The position numbers were made by a program, and so were the translations under genes. A DNA stretch of 64,000 nt from Ornithinibacillus massiliensis (GTDB lineage Bacteria; Bacillota; Bacilli; Bacillales; Amphibacillaceae): positions 620,001 through 684,000 of the forward strand of contig NZ_JAGXBY010000001.1 of NCBI RefSeq assembly GCF_018310345.1, read 5' to 3'. Below the pieces are notes generated by a model. It was given only the letters and a program-made list of their open reading frames with translations, had not been told where the DNA came from and ran no database searches. Of this stretch, positions 9,925-19,943 are shown piece by piece. Position 1 is the stretch's first letter; each line of letters opens with the position of its first letter.

Positions 9925-10998
9925 ATGAGATGCGATGATGTTATACAAGCGATTCAAAAATTATCGTTAGAAAATATACCGAAAAACCATATTTCAAAAA
10001 TTGGTGAAGGTGCTTGGCATGATGTATATAAAGTAGAAAGGGCACTAGCAGCAGATATTGTATTAAGAATCAAAAAGAAGGAAGCATATGGGGCCGTACA
10101 AGATTATGAAGAGAATGCATTGATTTCTGAATACGAATCTACGAAAATTTACTATCAGAATGCTAATGCGTGTTGTGATGGGATTTGTCCATCGTTTTTT
10201 GATTACTTTTTAGACGAATCTATCGTATTTACAGTCGAATCTTATATGGGAAAAGGAGTGCCACTTCAAAGATTACGTCATCATGATGCTTTTTCAGTAG
10301 GGGAAAAGTTAGGAGATTTCTTTCGGTCGATGCACAGTAAAACTACGGGTTTAGAGGGATTTGGTGCGTTGCAGTGGAATGGGGAAAAACTGGAAGGTAA
10401 AGTACAACAGGATGTCAATCAAATTTGGCAAGATGATAACGACCAGTATATAAGTGTATTGGAGAAGCTGACTAGAGCAGATTTACAATTCGATCAGATC
10501 AATGTTGTGGATAAGGTGATAGACATCATTAAAGACCGTCGTAATCATCAGCAGAAGATAGCATTAGTAAATCAAGATATAACACCAGAAAATATGATAG
10601 TACATTCAGACAATGTTTCGATAATTGACCCATTTCCAAGGTTAGATTTCGACTTGAAATATGCAGGTTATGTTGTTTTTTGTTATAAATTTCTTCTTCC
10701 AGCTTATTCGACTGCCCCGAGGTATCGGAGTAGTGGATATCTGCAAAACGCAAGTACAATGAGATATATTGGAGACGGTTTTATAAAGGGATACACAAGC
10801 GGTGATACTTGGTTGATTCGGTCGATAAAGTATGAATATATTTTATGGGTTTTATTAGAGACGTATGAGCACTACGAAATCTTGAATGGGAACGATTTAA
10901 ACTATAAAATACGCCAACAAATGGGGGATAAGGACATGATTAACAATAGGTTAAGCATATGTTTAGACGAACTAGAAAAATCTTGCTTAGCTTTATAA
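9925..10998 (+). CDS. APH-family phosphotransferase, divergent
   Basis: A 357-residue protein with an APH/kinase-like fold. The N-lobe has IGEGAWHDVYKV (residues 26-37), like a nucleotide-binding loop, and ADIVLRIKKK supplies a candidate ATP lysine. The catalytic loop reads NQDITPEN (Asn216, Asp218, Asn223), so the usual first His is Asn. The metal-binding Asp is in IIDPFP (Asp235), a variant of the common IDF/LDF. These changes suggest a divergent or uncharacterised subfamily, possibly still active. The start ATG follows AAAGGAGAAAG. The substrate is unknown. Confidence 0.75.
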   Translation: MRCDDVIQAIQKLSLENIPKNHISKIGEGAWHDVYKVERALAADIVLRIKKKEAYGAVQDYEENALISEYESTKIYYQNANACCDGICPSFFDYFLDESIVFTVESYMGKGVPLQRLRHHDAFSVGEKLGDFFRSMHSKTTGLEGFGALQWNGEKLEGKVQQDVNQIWQDDNDQYISVLEKLTRADLQFDQINVVDKVIDIIKDRRNHQQKIALVNQDITPENMIVHSDNVSIIDPFPRLDFDLKYAGYVVFCYKFLLPAYSTAPRYRSSGYLQNASTMRYIGDGFIKGYTSGDTWLIRSIKYEYILWVLLETYEHYEILNGNDLNYKIRQQMGDKDMINNRLSICLDELEKSCLAL

Positions 10999-11309
10999 TA
11001 GGAACCTTCTCAATATAAATATAAGCACTATTGGCTGAACATGATCTAGGGTGTTAAAGAAGATGCAATGAAAAGGATGTAGTGGAAAACCGAGTGGCGT
11101 ACAATCTCCTTATGAAAAAGGACGCCCCCTATGATACTTCTATGTCTGCTAGTAGCACTACTGAATGACCATCCCTGGTACAGGTCTATAAAGCTCGTTC
11201 AGTAGTAGTTTGATTGCTAATAACCGTACATATTATGTGGAGCGATGGTGTCTAGCCATTCGATTTTCCTTTTGATTGAAACGGTTTTTGTCTTATCCTT
11301 AAAAGATGT
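10999..11309. other. Intergenic stretch with an imperfect inverted repeat
   Basis: No convincing ORF was found. ACTACTGAA (11157-11165) and TTCAGTAGT (11198-11206) form a 9-bp inverted repeat around a 32-base interior, which has a second short GACC/GGTC pair. It lacks a T-run, so a terminator role for the convergent kinase and recQ is uncertain. Confidence 0.35.
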
Positions 11310-13454
11310 TTACATAAGTCCATTCTTTACCAAAGCAGCCTTTATTTTTGTATAATCATAGCCATCAGGCAATGCTTCTTTTAAAGGTTTGAGTTTTGGC
11401 TCTTCGATTTCTTCTCTTTTTGCTAGAATTGTTGCTTCTTCTTCTGCATTGAAAAATATATTCCAAGCAATCGGATAGCCTTCTTGAAAGGCCTTAAATA
11501 AATGGTTTTCAACGGTCATCGTTGTCATTTCACGAATCGTTGCGATATCTTTAATAGATTTTCCAGATTGGAATAGTTTGTAGCTAACTAAATGACTTGG
11601 GCCTTCTTCTTCTTTTTTCTTTGGTTTAGGTGAAGGAGAAGCACCAGAAATCTTCACTCTAGTTTTCGCTTCGGGATGGTGAATACGCCACTTTTGAATG
11701 ACTGACAAGAAGGCATCACCATATTGTTCATACTTTTTCTCACCAATACCTTTAATTTCAAGCATATCTTCCTTTGTATCTGGGAAATACCTGCTCAGCT
11801 CTTTTAACGTAGCATCAGAAAATAGCACATAAGGTGGGACATTGAGCTCGTCTGCCATCTCTTTTCTGAGAGCACGTAGCTCCTCGAATAAGTCCTTGTA
11901 ATAATCATCTTCTTCACCAGTAGGGATTGGCGCAGTATACATCTCCACGGTTCTTTGGCCTTTTAATACTTCCACTGAATGTTGGTTTAGTTTTAAAGTT
12001 GGAAATTTCCCCTGTTCAGTTGATAGTAACTGCTCTGCTACTAGGAAGTGAATTCGTTCCGTAATTTCTTTCTCTGTATAAGCGGATAATAATCCATAAG
12101 TGGATAATGACTGTAATCTAAATTCGCGAAGCTTTTTGTCATTAGATCCTTTTAATACCTTTGCAGTCATACTAACCCCAAAACGTTCACCCATTCGTTT
12201 TACACAGGAGAGAATCATTTGTGCCTCCTCTGTTATATCAGTCTTTTCTAGTTTTTCTACACAGTTACTGCATCTGCCGCAGTTTTTATGTGGGGATTTG
12301 TCTTTGAAATAACCCAATATATAACTGCTTAGACAAACTTGGGTGTGGCAGTAGTTGACCATTGCTTGAAGTTTTGTATATTCATTTTGCTTCGCAGCAT
12401 CATCCATTAAGGAACGCTCAATTAAGAATTTTTGCAGTTGGATATCTTGCGGTGAAAAGAGCAAGATACAGTCGCTTGCTTCACCATCTCTACCAGCTCT
12501 GCCGGCCTCTTGATAATAGGATTCAATATTCATTGGCATCGAATAATGGATAACGTAGCGAACATTGGATTTATCAATCCCCATTCCAAAAGCATTAGTG
12601 GCAATCATAATCGGTTTTTCGTCATGAATAAAGGCAGCTTGTGCTTGCTTCCTAGCATGTTCTGACATACCTGCGTGATATTTTGCTACTTCTATTCCAC
12701 GGCTTGAAAGCTGATCATACAGTGTGTCTGCTTGCTTCCGTGTCGCAGTGTAGATGATGCCAGACTCATCTTGATGTTCTTCTAAGAAGGCACGAATATA
12801 GCTTGTACGGTCCTTTCCTTTGACGATATGAAAGGCTAAATTATCACGGGCAAATCCAGTGTTAATTACGTTCTGATTGTCTATATGTAATAGTTCCTGA
12901 ATATCAGAAATTACTTCCTCCGTTGCCGTTGCTGTTAGTGCCATGTAAACAGGGATATTCCTGATTTGTTTTAAGGTAGGAACGATTGAGCGATAGCTTG
13001 GACGGAAATCATGTCCCCACTGGGAGATACAATGGGCTTCATCAAACGCAACAAGTGAAATTTTTATCCTTCTAATGACATGGATAAAACCATTGGATTC
13101 GAACCGTTCTGGTGCAACATATATAAATTTATACCGTCCATCGGCAATTTCATTCATACGGCTTTCCTGTTCTTCCGTTGATAATGAACTGTTAATAAAG
13201 GTTGCGGGAATACCTAGCGCTAGGAGAGAATCTACTTGATCTTTCATTAGTGAAATTAACGGGGAGATGATAATAGCTGTACCGTCAAGCGCTAGGCCAG
13301 GGACTTGATAACAAATTGACTTACCACCACCAGTTGGCATAACAGCAAGCGTGTTCGTCGTATTGGTTACTCGCTCGATTACTTCCCCTTGACCAGGTCT
13401 AAAGGATTCATAACCAAAATATGTTTTGAGAATCTTTTCTTGCTCTAGTATCAT
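11310..13454 (-). CDS. recQ: ATP-dependent DNA helicase RecQ
   Basis: A 714-residue 3'-5' DNA helicase of the RecQ family, used in recombination and fork repair. In order it has a Q-motif and FRPGQ near residue 18-22, Walker A MPTGGGKS at 39-46, the DEAH box FDEAHCISQWGHDFRPSY, motif VI YYQEAGRAGRDGEASDC, and the zinc-binding cysteines of the RQC region (YCHTQVC, NCGRCSNC). An HRDC domain follows (LFEELRALRKEMADE to DAFLSVIQKW), then a C-terminal HTH-like domain (SYKLFQSGKSIKDIATIREM). The upstream ATG run (13475) is less likely than ATG 13454, which follows GAGGAGG by six bases. It is a separate transcription unit. Confidence 0.95.
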   Translation of the reverse strand: MILEQEKILKTYFGYESFRPGQGEVIERVTNTTNTLAVMPTGGGKSICYQVPGLALDGTAIIISPLISLMKDQVDSLLALGIPATFINSSLSTEEQESRMNEIADGRYKFIYVAPERFESNGFIHVIRRIKISLVAFDEAHCISQWGHDFRPSYRSIVPTLKQIRNIPVYMALTATATEEVISDIQELLHIDNQNVINTGFARDNLAFHIVKGKDRTSYIRAFLEEHQDESGIIYTATRKQADTLYDQLSSRGIEVAKYHAGMSEHARKQAQAAFIHDEKPIMIATNAFGMGIDKSNVRYVIHYSMPMNIESYYQEAGRAGRDGEASDCILLFSPQDIQLQKFLIERSLMDDAAKQNEYTKLQAMVNYCHTQVCLSSYILGYFKDKSPHKNCGRCSNCVEKLEKTDITEEAQMILSCVKRMGERFGVSMTAKVLKGSNDKKLREFRLQSLSTYGLLSAYTEKEITERIHFLVAEQLLSTEQGKFPTLKLNQHSVEVLKGQRTVEMYTAPIPTGEEDDYYKDLFEELRALRKEMADELNVPPYVLFSDATLKELSRYFPDTKEDMLEIKGIGEKKYEQYGDAFLSVIQKWRIHHPEAKTRVKISGASPSPKPKKKEEEGPSHLVSYKLFQSGKSIKDIATIREMTTMTVENHLFKAFQEGYPIAWNIFFNAEEEATILAKREEIEEPKLKPLKEALPDGYDYTKIKAALVKNGLM

Positions 13455-13734
13455 ATTTTTCCTCCTCATCATCATTTATCCTAACATAAATTGATAAGGT
13501 AATCGAATTGGTAAATACTAATTCTAGTAGGTTATTATTACGAATAAGTGATGTTTTCATAACTGAAAAGGAGAAAAGTTACATATGTGTTACGTTGGAG
13601 TCTGGTATTATGAATAAATTATTTTCTCGAAGAGTTCTGCATTCTATTTCTCTAATTCAAAATAATATATAATAGTTTACTTTTATTTATAGGGAATATA
13701 GAATGACCTTATATTTTAAAATAGGGGGCATCGA

Positions 13735-15567
13735 ATGGTACCATCATTATTATTTGAAGTTATGTTAATCTTCTTTCTAGGTATTGGCTCGCAATGGGTG
13801 GCATGGCGTTTTCGGATGCCAGCAATTGTAGTCATGGCCGTTACGGGACTTCTCATTGGCCCGGTATTTGGTTTTATAAATCCGGAAGAAGATTTTGGTA
13901 GTCTTTATAGTCCGATCATATCTGTTGCTGTTGCCATCATTCTATTTGAAGGTAGTTTAAATTTAAGCTTTAAAGAGTTACGGGGATTAGGGAAACCAGT
14001 TTTTAGAATATCCACTGTCGGGGCCTTTATTGCGTGGATTCTTGGATCGTTAACAGCACATTATATAGCCGGTTTATCCTGGGCTGTTGCCTTTGTAATT
14101 GGTGGTTTATTCATTGTTACGGGACCAACCGTTATAATGCCTCTGCTTCGTCAAGCAAAATTAAAACCGAGACCAGCGAAGATTTTGAAATGGGAAGGAA
14201 TTATTGTTGATCCAATTGGGGCATTACTCGCTGTTTTTGCTTTCGAGATAATTGTTTATCTAACTGCGAATGACCCGGATGGAACAGCGTTAATTATGTT
14301 CTTTGCGGCTTCTATGTTTGCTGCGGTTTTCGGTTGGCTTTGCGGACGGGCAATTGGCTTTATATTTGAAAGAGGGCATATACCAGAGTTCTTAAAATCG
14401 CCAGCCGTGTTCACAGTTGTCATTCTTTGTTTCACCGTAGCTGATGAAATTATGCATGAAACAGGATTATTATCTGTAACGGCAATGGGAATCACGCTTG
14501 CGAATATGGGGATTTCCTCGGTTGCTGATATGCGTCACTTTAAGGAAAATATTTCGATTTTATTAATCTCAGCAATCTTTATCATGCTAACAGCATCCTT
14601 GCAAATCGATACGATTTTGGAAATTTTTAGTCCAAATATCATTGGGTATGTTCTATTAATGATGTTCTTAGTTCGACCGTTATCTATTTTTCTTTCCACA
14701 TTCCGAACAGGACTGACATTTAATGAAAAATTACTAGTCGGATGGATTGCCCCAAGGGGGATTGTTGCCTTAACCGTATCTAGTTATTTCGCTACGATAT
14801 TGTTAGATGCTGGTTATGAGGATGCGGAAATTCTAACGACCTTAACATTTGGTCTGGTATTCTTTACGGTTATCGCCCATGGCTTTTCGATTGGCTGGCT
14901 TGCGAAGCGATTAAATCTTTCTATGGAAGGTAGACCAGGAACATTAATTGTAGGAAGTAATAAGTTTACCGTAGAACTTGCCAAGTCGCTGGCAAAAGTG
15001 AATGTACCTATTATTATTGTAGATCGTTCCTGGCAGAAATTGAAGCTTGCTCGTGAAGCGGGAGTACCTTTTTATCATGAGGAATTCCTATCCGAGCAGA
15101 CAGAACACCATTTAGACACCATTCCATATGAGTATTTAATTGCTGCTACGGATAGTAATTCATATAATGCGTTAGTTTGTACAACGTTTATGCCGGAATA
15201 TGGCCGTACGAATGTCTTTAAGGTAAGCCCATATGATAAAGTCTCTAAATCAACGGAAATTGTCTCTAAAGTTGGTGGTAGGATTTTATTCAAACACGAA
15301 GTCAATTTAGAGGATTTAATAGAAAAAGTAGATAGTGGCTTTGTATTCCGTCAAACGATGATTACGGAGCAATACTCTTATAAGCAATACCTAGATGAAA
15401 AGGATGAGGAGACAGTATTCCTCTATATCATCAAACCATCAGGAAAAATTAATTATTACTCTGAGGAAATGCGCACCGTACCAAGTGCTGGAGACATCAT
15501 TGTTAGTCTAATGCCACCAAATAAAGAAAAAGCAAAGATCCAAGCTAGATTGACTAATGAAGGATAA
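13735..15567 (+). CDS. Cation:proton antiporter with RCK domain (NhaP/CPA1 type)
   Basis: A 610-residue inner-membrane exchanger. Residues 1-390 form about 12-13 hydrophobic helices with CPA signature segments: ILFEGSLNLSF near residue 70, TGPTVIMPLL near 130, IVDPIGALLAV near 160, and WIAPRGIVAL near 335. Residues 395-510 form a Rossmann-like RCK/TrkA-N domain (GTLIVGSNKFTVELAKSLA, then IIVDR), and a TrkA-C-like domain follows. This architecture suggests Na+ or K+/H+ exchange gated by a nucleotide or ion. The ATG follows AGGGGG. It ends before the hairpin at 15613. Confidence 0.9.
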   Translation: MVPSLLFEVMLIFFLGIGSQWVAWRFRMPAIVVMAVTGLLIGPVFGFINPEEDFGSLYSPIISVAVAIILFEGSLNLSFKELRGLGKPVFRISTVGAFIAWILGSLTAHYIAGLSWAVAFVIGGLFIVTGPTVIMPLLRQAKLKPRPAKILKWEGIIVDPIGALLAVFAFEIIVYLTANDPDGTALIMFFAASMFAAVFGWLCGRAIGFIFERGHIPEFLKSPAVFTVVILCFTVADEIMHETGLLSVTAMGITLANMGISSVADMRHFKENISILLISAIFIMLTASLQIDTILEIFSPNIIGYVLLMMFLVRPLSIFLSTFRTGLTFNEKLLVGWIAPRGIVALTVSSYFATILLDAGYEDAEILTTLTFGLVFFTVIAHGFSIGWLAKRLNLSMEGRPGTLIVGSNKFTVELAKSLAKVNVPIIIVDRSWQKLKLAREAGVPFYHEEFLSEQTEHHLDTIPYEYLIAATDSNSYNALVCTTFMPEYGRTNVFKVSPYDKVSKSTEIVSKVGGRILFKHEVNLEDLIEKVDSGFVFRQTMITEQYSYKQYLDEKDEETVFLYIIKPSGKINYYSEEMRTVPSAGDIIVSLMPPNKEKAKIQARLTNEG

Positions 15568-15612
15568 GATATAGTTTTTTTTGTCTAGCTTAAGTGGTAG
15601 CATTTATCAAAT

Positions 15613-15646
15613 AAAGCACTGTAGATATCACAATTTACAGTGCTTT
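15613..15646. terminator. Bidirectional terminator
   Basis: The 11-bp stem AAAGCACTGTA (15613-15623) pairs with TACAGTGCTTT (15636-15646) between the convergent antiporter and SE1832-like genes. Confidence 0.85.
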
Positions 15647-15656
15647 TATATAAGCT

Positions 15657-15842
15657 TTATTCAAATGCTTCTAGTTTTTTATAAACCTCGGCAATTTCCT
15701 CTTCAATACGTACAAGTTGCTCCTGAGCAGAAGAAGCTCTGCCACGAACATACACTAATTTATCTAAATCGCTTTGAATTCGAACATAATCCGATTTAAG
15801 CTCATCTAATTTATCGTAAAGCTCTTTTTTTGTCATCATCAT
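15657..15842 (-). CDS. Small coiled-coil protein, SE1832-like
   Basis: A 61-residue, highly charged, mostly helical protein (TKKELYDKLDELKSDYVRIQ, then EEIAEVYKKLEAFE). Heptad-like spacing of Leu, Ile and Tyr suggests a short coiled coil. It resembles the small conserved staphylococcal/Bacilli family named after SE1832, whose function is unknown; this match is from memory. The start may be any of three tandem ATGs; AAGGGGTG upstream favours the second or third. It is divergent from the GNAT gene, with only 92 bases between. Confidence 0.7.
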   Translation of the reverse strand: MMMTKKELYDKLDELKSDYVRIQSDLDKLVYVRGRASSAQEQLVRIEEEIAEVYKKLEAFE

Positions 15843-15934
15843 TCACCCCTTATGTTAAGTTTATCGTGTAGACCTTTACAAAACAATAAATTGATGTAAA
15901 ATAAATTAAATTATCATATAAAGGGGTGTAATGC

Positions 15935-16783
15935 ATGAAAGTACGATTAGAGTCTTCCATCAAGCGTTATCTAGAACGTGTAGAGGACTTGTTGCTAAAT
16001 CAGGAAGTACTCAATAACTTAATGTTAGGCTTATTAGAAAGAGGAAAAGAAACAATCGGCGTATTCTCGGACGGTATTCGATTAGGATTAGTGGAAGAAG
16101 ATGGAGAACCTATTTATGCTTTTATGCAAACTCCTCCAAATAAATGGATTCTTCCCAGTGTAGATGGTCCAACTGAACAAGTAATTCCAGCTATCGTTCA
16201 CTATCTATACCGACATAAATATCCTGTTCCAGGTGTTCTTGGTCGAAGTGAGCAAGCGAATCAATTTGTAAGCCTCTGGAAGGAACTATCTGGGAAAAAA
16301 GCAACAATACATATGAAACAACTAATCTATCAATTGGACGAAGTGAAGGTCACACCAAATCCAGAAGGAAAACTTATTCTAGCGACTGACGCACATTTGT
16401 CTATCGTAAGAGAATGGCTATACCAATTTGGTGGACAAGCCAATGTGCCCATTTCTAAATCACGAGCAGATAGCATGGCGAGAACCTATATCCAAAATCA
16501 GTCCCTTTACCTTTGGAGAGTAAACGGGGAGGTTGTATCGATGGCAAATAACTCGCGAAAAACCAAAAACGGTGCAACGATTAATGCTGTCTTCACTCCG
16601 GATCAATATAAGCGAAAAGGCCATGCAACCAGCGTAGTAGCAGCGCTATCCCAAAAACTGCTAGATGATGGGTATACATTTTGTAGCTTGTATACCGATT
16701 TAGCTAATCCTACATCAAACAGTATTTACCGAAAAATCGGCTATTACGACATCGGGGAGTCCGTGGAGTACCATTTTGAATAA
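15935..16783 (+). CDS. GNAT-family N-acetyltransferase
   Basis: A 282-residue protein. Its C-terminal third is a GNAT acetyltransferase domain: the acetyl-CoA-binding P-loop is YKRKGHATSVVAALSQKL, preceded by the strand INAVFTPDQ and followed by CSLYTDLANPTSNSIYRKIGY, where the Asn and Tyr are typical of the family. The N-terminal 150 residues are a degenerate GNAT-like or substrate domain. The acceptor is unknown. The ribosome site AAAGGGGTG lies 8 bases upstream. It is monocistronic, with a strong terminator at 16831-16861. Confidence 0.85.
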   Translation: MKVRLESSIKRYLERVEDLLLNQEVLNNLMLGLLERGKETIGVFSDGIRLGLVEEDGEPIYAFMQTPPNKWILPSVDGPTEQVIPAIVHYLYRHKYPVPGVLGRSEQANQFVSLWKELSGKKATIHMKQLIYQLDEVKVTPNPEGKLILATDAHLSIVREWLYQFGGQANVPISKSRADSMARTYIQNQSLYLWRVNGEVVSMANNSRKTKNGATINAVFTPDQYKRKGHATSVVAALSQKLLDDGYTFCSLYTDLANPTSNSIYRKIGYYDIGESVEYHFE

Positions 16784-16830
16784 TGGTTTGTGGAGTGGAT
16801 TGAGGCAATCAAATATGCAATCATACGATA

Positions 16831-16861
16831 AAAAACAGCGACATAGCCCGTCGCTGTTTTT
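16831..16861. terminator. Bidirectional terminator
   Basis: The 12-bp perfect stem AAAAACAGCGAC pairs with GTCGCTGTTTTT around a 7-base loop, between the GNAT gene and the convergent AI-2E-family gene. Confidence 0.93.
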
Positions 16862-17953
16862 CTATAACAATGCATCCTCTTTATTTTTCCTAGTATCCTG
16901 GTAAGTTTCATAGAAATGCATGATGATAACCTTAACGACTGCATAGAATGGAACAGCTACTAGAATACCAATAAAGCCAGCAATACTACCTGCTGCTAGA
17001 ATAATTGTAATAATCGTTAAGGGGTGAATTCGTAAGACATGCCCCATGATATTCGGTGAGATAAAGTTGCCTTCTATTTGTTGTGCGATGATCATAATCA
17101 ACGAAATCCAAACGATATTCATTGGATCTTCGAATGCCCCAACAATCAATGCCGGTAAAACCGCTATAAATGGTCCTACAAACGGAACAACACACATAAC
17201 CATTCCGAATAGTGCAAGCGATAAAGCGTAATTTAAGTCAATAATTAAATAACCAATAAATAGCATTACCCCAATACTTAGACTGATTAGCAATTGTCCT
17301 TGGATGTAAGCTGATAAGGTGTGGTCAATCTTTCGTAACAAATTACGTAGGTTGTTTGCCTTTTTGTCGGCAAAAATTTTCGTCACAAATGGTACGAATT
17401 TTTCCCCATCCTTTAACATGAAAAATAGGAAGAATGGGACTAAGACTAGGACGAAGACAAACCCAATTAACTGGCTAATAAAACTGAATAAGAAAGTCAT
17501 AAAGCCTTCAATATATGTTTGCATATTATCAATGAAATTATCCATGGTTTCATATACTTCTATTGGAATGATACTTTGGTTTGCTTGAACGTAGCGAATA
17601 ACATCTTCTGCACCCTTCATCATGATCGGGATATTGTCAACGAATCTAGCGTATTGATCCTGTGCAATCGGGATAATGAAAATCGTGAAAAAATAAACGA
17701 CTGCAATCAGTATGATAAATACTAATAGAATAGAAAGAATTCTTGGTACCTTGTATCGAATGAGGAGTTTCATAATTGGTCTAGTTAAATAGTAGAGTAA
17801 TCCAGCTGCAATTAGTGGAAATCCTACTGCCCCAATATACTTTAGGACAGGATCAAAGATGAACCGGGTTAAATACACAAGATAGATTAATAGAAATACT
17901 AGAATCAAACCAACAAGAGTCTGAAACCAACGTTTATTAAACATATTCATCAC
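16862..17953 (-). CDS. AI-2E family (UPF0118) membrane transporter
   Basis: A 363-residue polytopic membrane protein with about 7-8 helices: two or three near the N terminus (residues 10-105), a periplasmic-type helical region (about 110-165), then the rest. The family signature region is present: LVPFFLFFMLKDG near residue 190, SAYIQGQLLISLSIG near 235, and PFVGPFIAVLPALIVG, then QQIEGNFISPNIMG. Members include autoinducer-2 exporters and Na+/H+ antiporter-like proteins; many are uncharacterised, so substrate is left open. The start region has ATGATG codons at 17953. Confidence 0.88.
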   Translation of the reverse strand: MMNMFNKRWFQTLVGLILVFLLIYLVYLTRFIFDPVLKYIGAVGFPLIAAGLLYYLTRPIMKLLIRYKVPRILSILLVFIILIAVVYFFTIFIIPIAQDQYARFVDNIPIMMKGAEDVIRYVQANQSIIPIEVYETMDNFIDNMQTYIEGFMTFLFSFISQLIGFVFVLVLVPFFLFFMLKDGEKFVPFVTKIFADKKANNLRNLLRKIDHTLSAYIQGQLLISLSIGVMLFIGYLIIDLNYALSLALFGMVMCVVPFVGPFIAVLPALIVGAFEDPMNIVWISLIMIIAQQIEGNFISPNIMGHVLRIHPLTIITIILAAGSIAGFIGILVAVPFYAVVKVIIMHFYETYQDTRKNKEDALL

Positions 17954-18129
17954 ACTTTCTACCTGTATAGGGTAATCATATAATAATTCGAACTTTTTCG
18001 CATTAGGAAATTACATCTTCTTATCTATCATTCTTTCCTAATAATAACAGAAATAAACGAAAAAAAGAGCAATTAGATTATTACTAGATTTTATGATAAA
18101 ATTTGAACATATTATAGTGCTGGAGGCTT

Positions 18130-19869
18130 ATGACAATGACGAACTGGAAGTCAGTCTATGAGAAATGGAATGCTTTCCAATCCCTAGATTCTCAATTAAA
18201 AAAAGAGCTAGATGACTTACAAACGAATCAAGAAAAATTAGAAGATGCATTTTATAAGGAACTAACATTTGGAACCGGTGGAATCCGTGGTGTATTAGGT
18301 GTTGGGACTAACCGCATGAATATATATACCATTCGTAAGGCAGTACACGGATTAGCGGAATATCTATTAAATAATGTAGTAAATGTCAAAGACCGTGGTG
18401 TCGTGGTAGCCTATGATTCACGGTATATGTCACGGGAATTCGCTATTGAAACAGCTAAAACACTTGGTGTGTTTGGAATCAGAACCTATGTATTTAAAAC
18501 AATTAGACCTACTCCGCTTCTATCGTTCGCTGTTCGCTTCTTAGGGACAGCAGCAGGCGTGATGATTACGGCAAGTCACAACCCACCTGAATATAATGGC
18601 TTTAAGGTATATAACGAAGATGGTGGACAAATGGTCCCGAATGAAGCAAATAAAATAATCGAGGCCATTCAACAAATAGAAAACGAACTAGAAATTCCTG
18701 TTGTTGAACAGGAAGTTTTAGAGCAACAAGAATTATTAATATGGATTGATGAAGAAGTAGATAATGCCTATTTGCAACAGCTTAAACAAATTACCAAGCT
18801 TCCAGTTGAGGAAGTGAAGCAAGAAAAAGACTTAAATATTGTATTTACACCTCTACATGGAACAGCATACAGCTTGGTTACGAAAGGATTAGAACAGCTA
18901 GCGTTTACGAATGTATCCGTAGTAGAGGAACAGGCAAAGCCCGATCCAGAATTTTCAACAGTAGCGTCTCCTAACCCTGAAGAACATCAAGCATTCTCCA
19001 TGGCTATTGAACTTGGGAAAAAGGTGGATGCAGATATTCTATTAGGGACTGATCCTGATGCAGATCGTTTAGGTGTTGCGGTTAAAAATGAAATAGGAGA
19101 TTATACCGTACTTACAGGGAATCAGCTAGGAGCTCTCTTAGTGGATTATATTTTATCTCATACTAATAAAGTACTATTATCTAATTATCGTTTATTAAAA
19201 ACAATCGTAACATCGGAGCTAGGACAGGCAGTAGCGAAATCGTATGGTGTGAAAACAATCAACACACTAACTGGATTTAAATATATTAGTGAGAAAATTC
19301 ATCAATTTGATTCGACAGGTGAGGCATTTGCCTTTGGATATGAAGAAAGCTACGGCTATTTAATAAGTAGTTTCACCCGCGATAAGGATGCGGTTCAAGC
19401 AGCAGTAATGGCTAGTGAAATGGCTTACTATTGGAAGCAGCAAGGGAAGTCATTGCTTGATGCACTAGATGGATTATACGAAAAGCATGGCTATTATCGT
19501 GAAGGAATGTCTTCCCTAACCCTAGAAGGAATGGCAGGTACGGAAAAAATAGCCCTTATTATGAATACCATTCGTGAAAATTCGTTTAAGGAAATAGCAG
19601 GGTATAGAGTGGAACAAGTGGAGGACTACCTTGTAAGTGAACGTTATATCACATCTACAGGAGAAATAGAAACTATAGAGCTCCCACAAGAGAATGTATT
19701 GAAATTTATTTTGCAAAACAATAACTGGGTATGTCTGAGACCTTCTGGAACAGAACCCAAAATTAAATGCTATTTTGGAACATGTGGTGCAAGTCTATCA
19801 GAAAGTGAAGAAACATTAGGAGTGTTTAAAGAGAGAATAAATCAGGTGATTAATGAGATTATCTCTTAG
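18130..19869 (+). CDS. pgcA: Phosphoglucomutase (alpha)
   Basis: Interconverts glucose-6-phosphate and glucose-1-phosphate, feeding UDP-glucose for glycolipids and teichoic acids. The 579-residue product has the phosphohexomutase layout: substrate loop FGTGGIRG near residue 47, active-site serine in TASHNPPEYNG near 150, metal loop DPDADRLG near 312, sugar loop FGYEESYGYL near 405, and the phosphate-binding C-terminal loop RPSGTEPKIK near 537. The ATG at 18130 lies 3 bases after GGAGG; the ATG at 18136 is 9 bases away and may be the true start. A strong terminator follows. Confidence 0.95.
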   Translation: MTMTNWKSVYEKWNAFQSLDSQLKKELDDLQTNQEKLEDAFYKELTFGTGGIRGVLGVGTNRMNIYTIRKAVHGLAEYLLNNVVNVKDRGVVVAYDSRYMSREFAIETAKTLGVFGIRTYVFKTIRPTPLLSFAVRFLGTAAGVMITASHNPPEYNGFKVYNEDGGQMVPNEANKIIEAIQQIENELEIPVVEQEVLEQQELLIWIDEEVDNAYLQQLKQITKLPVEEVKQEKDLNIVFTPLHGTAYSLVTKGLEQLAFTNVSVVEEQAKPDPEFSTVASPNPEEHQAFSMAIELGKKVDADILLGTDPDADRLGVAVKNEIGDYTVLTGNQLGALLVDYILSHTNKVLLSNYRLLKTIVTSELGQAVAKSYGVKTINTLTGFKYISEKIHQFDSTGEAFAFGYEESYGYLISSFTRDKDAVQAAVMASEMAYYWKQQGKSLLDALDGLYEKHGYYREGMSSLTLEGMAGTEKIALIMNTIRENSFKEIAGYRVEQVEDYLVSERYITSTGEIETIELPQENVLKFILQNNNWVCLRPSGTEPKIKCYFGTCGASLSESEETLGVFKERINQVINEIIS

Positions 19870-19900
19870 ATAGATGTTGTGATAAGGAAAGAATTGGGAT

Positions 19901-19940
19901 AAAAAAGTCCTCCGTTCAAAGTTGAGCGGAGGACTTTTTT
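19901..19940. terminator. Bidirectional terminator of pgcA and the DUF4003 gene
   Basis: AAAAAAGTCCTCCGTTC pairs with GAGCGGAGGACTTTTTT (one G-U pair), so each strand ends in a T-run. Confidence 0.95.
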
Positions 19941-19943
19941 ATG

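Noticed and set aside
10999-11309. A decayed gene or insertion sequence remnant.
   Set aside because: There is a 9-bp inverted repeat, but no recognisable protein fragment and no target duplication.
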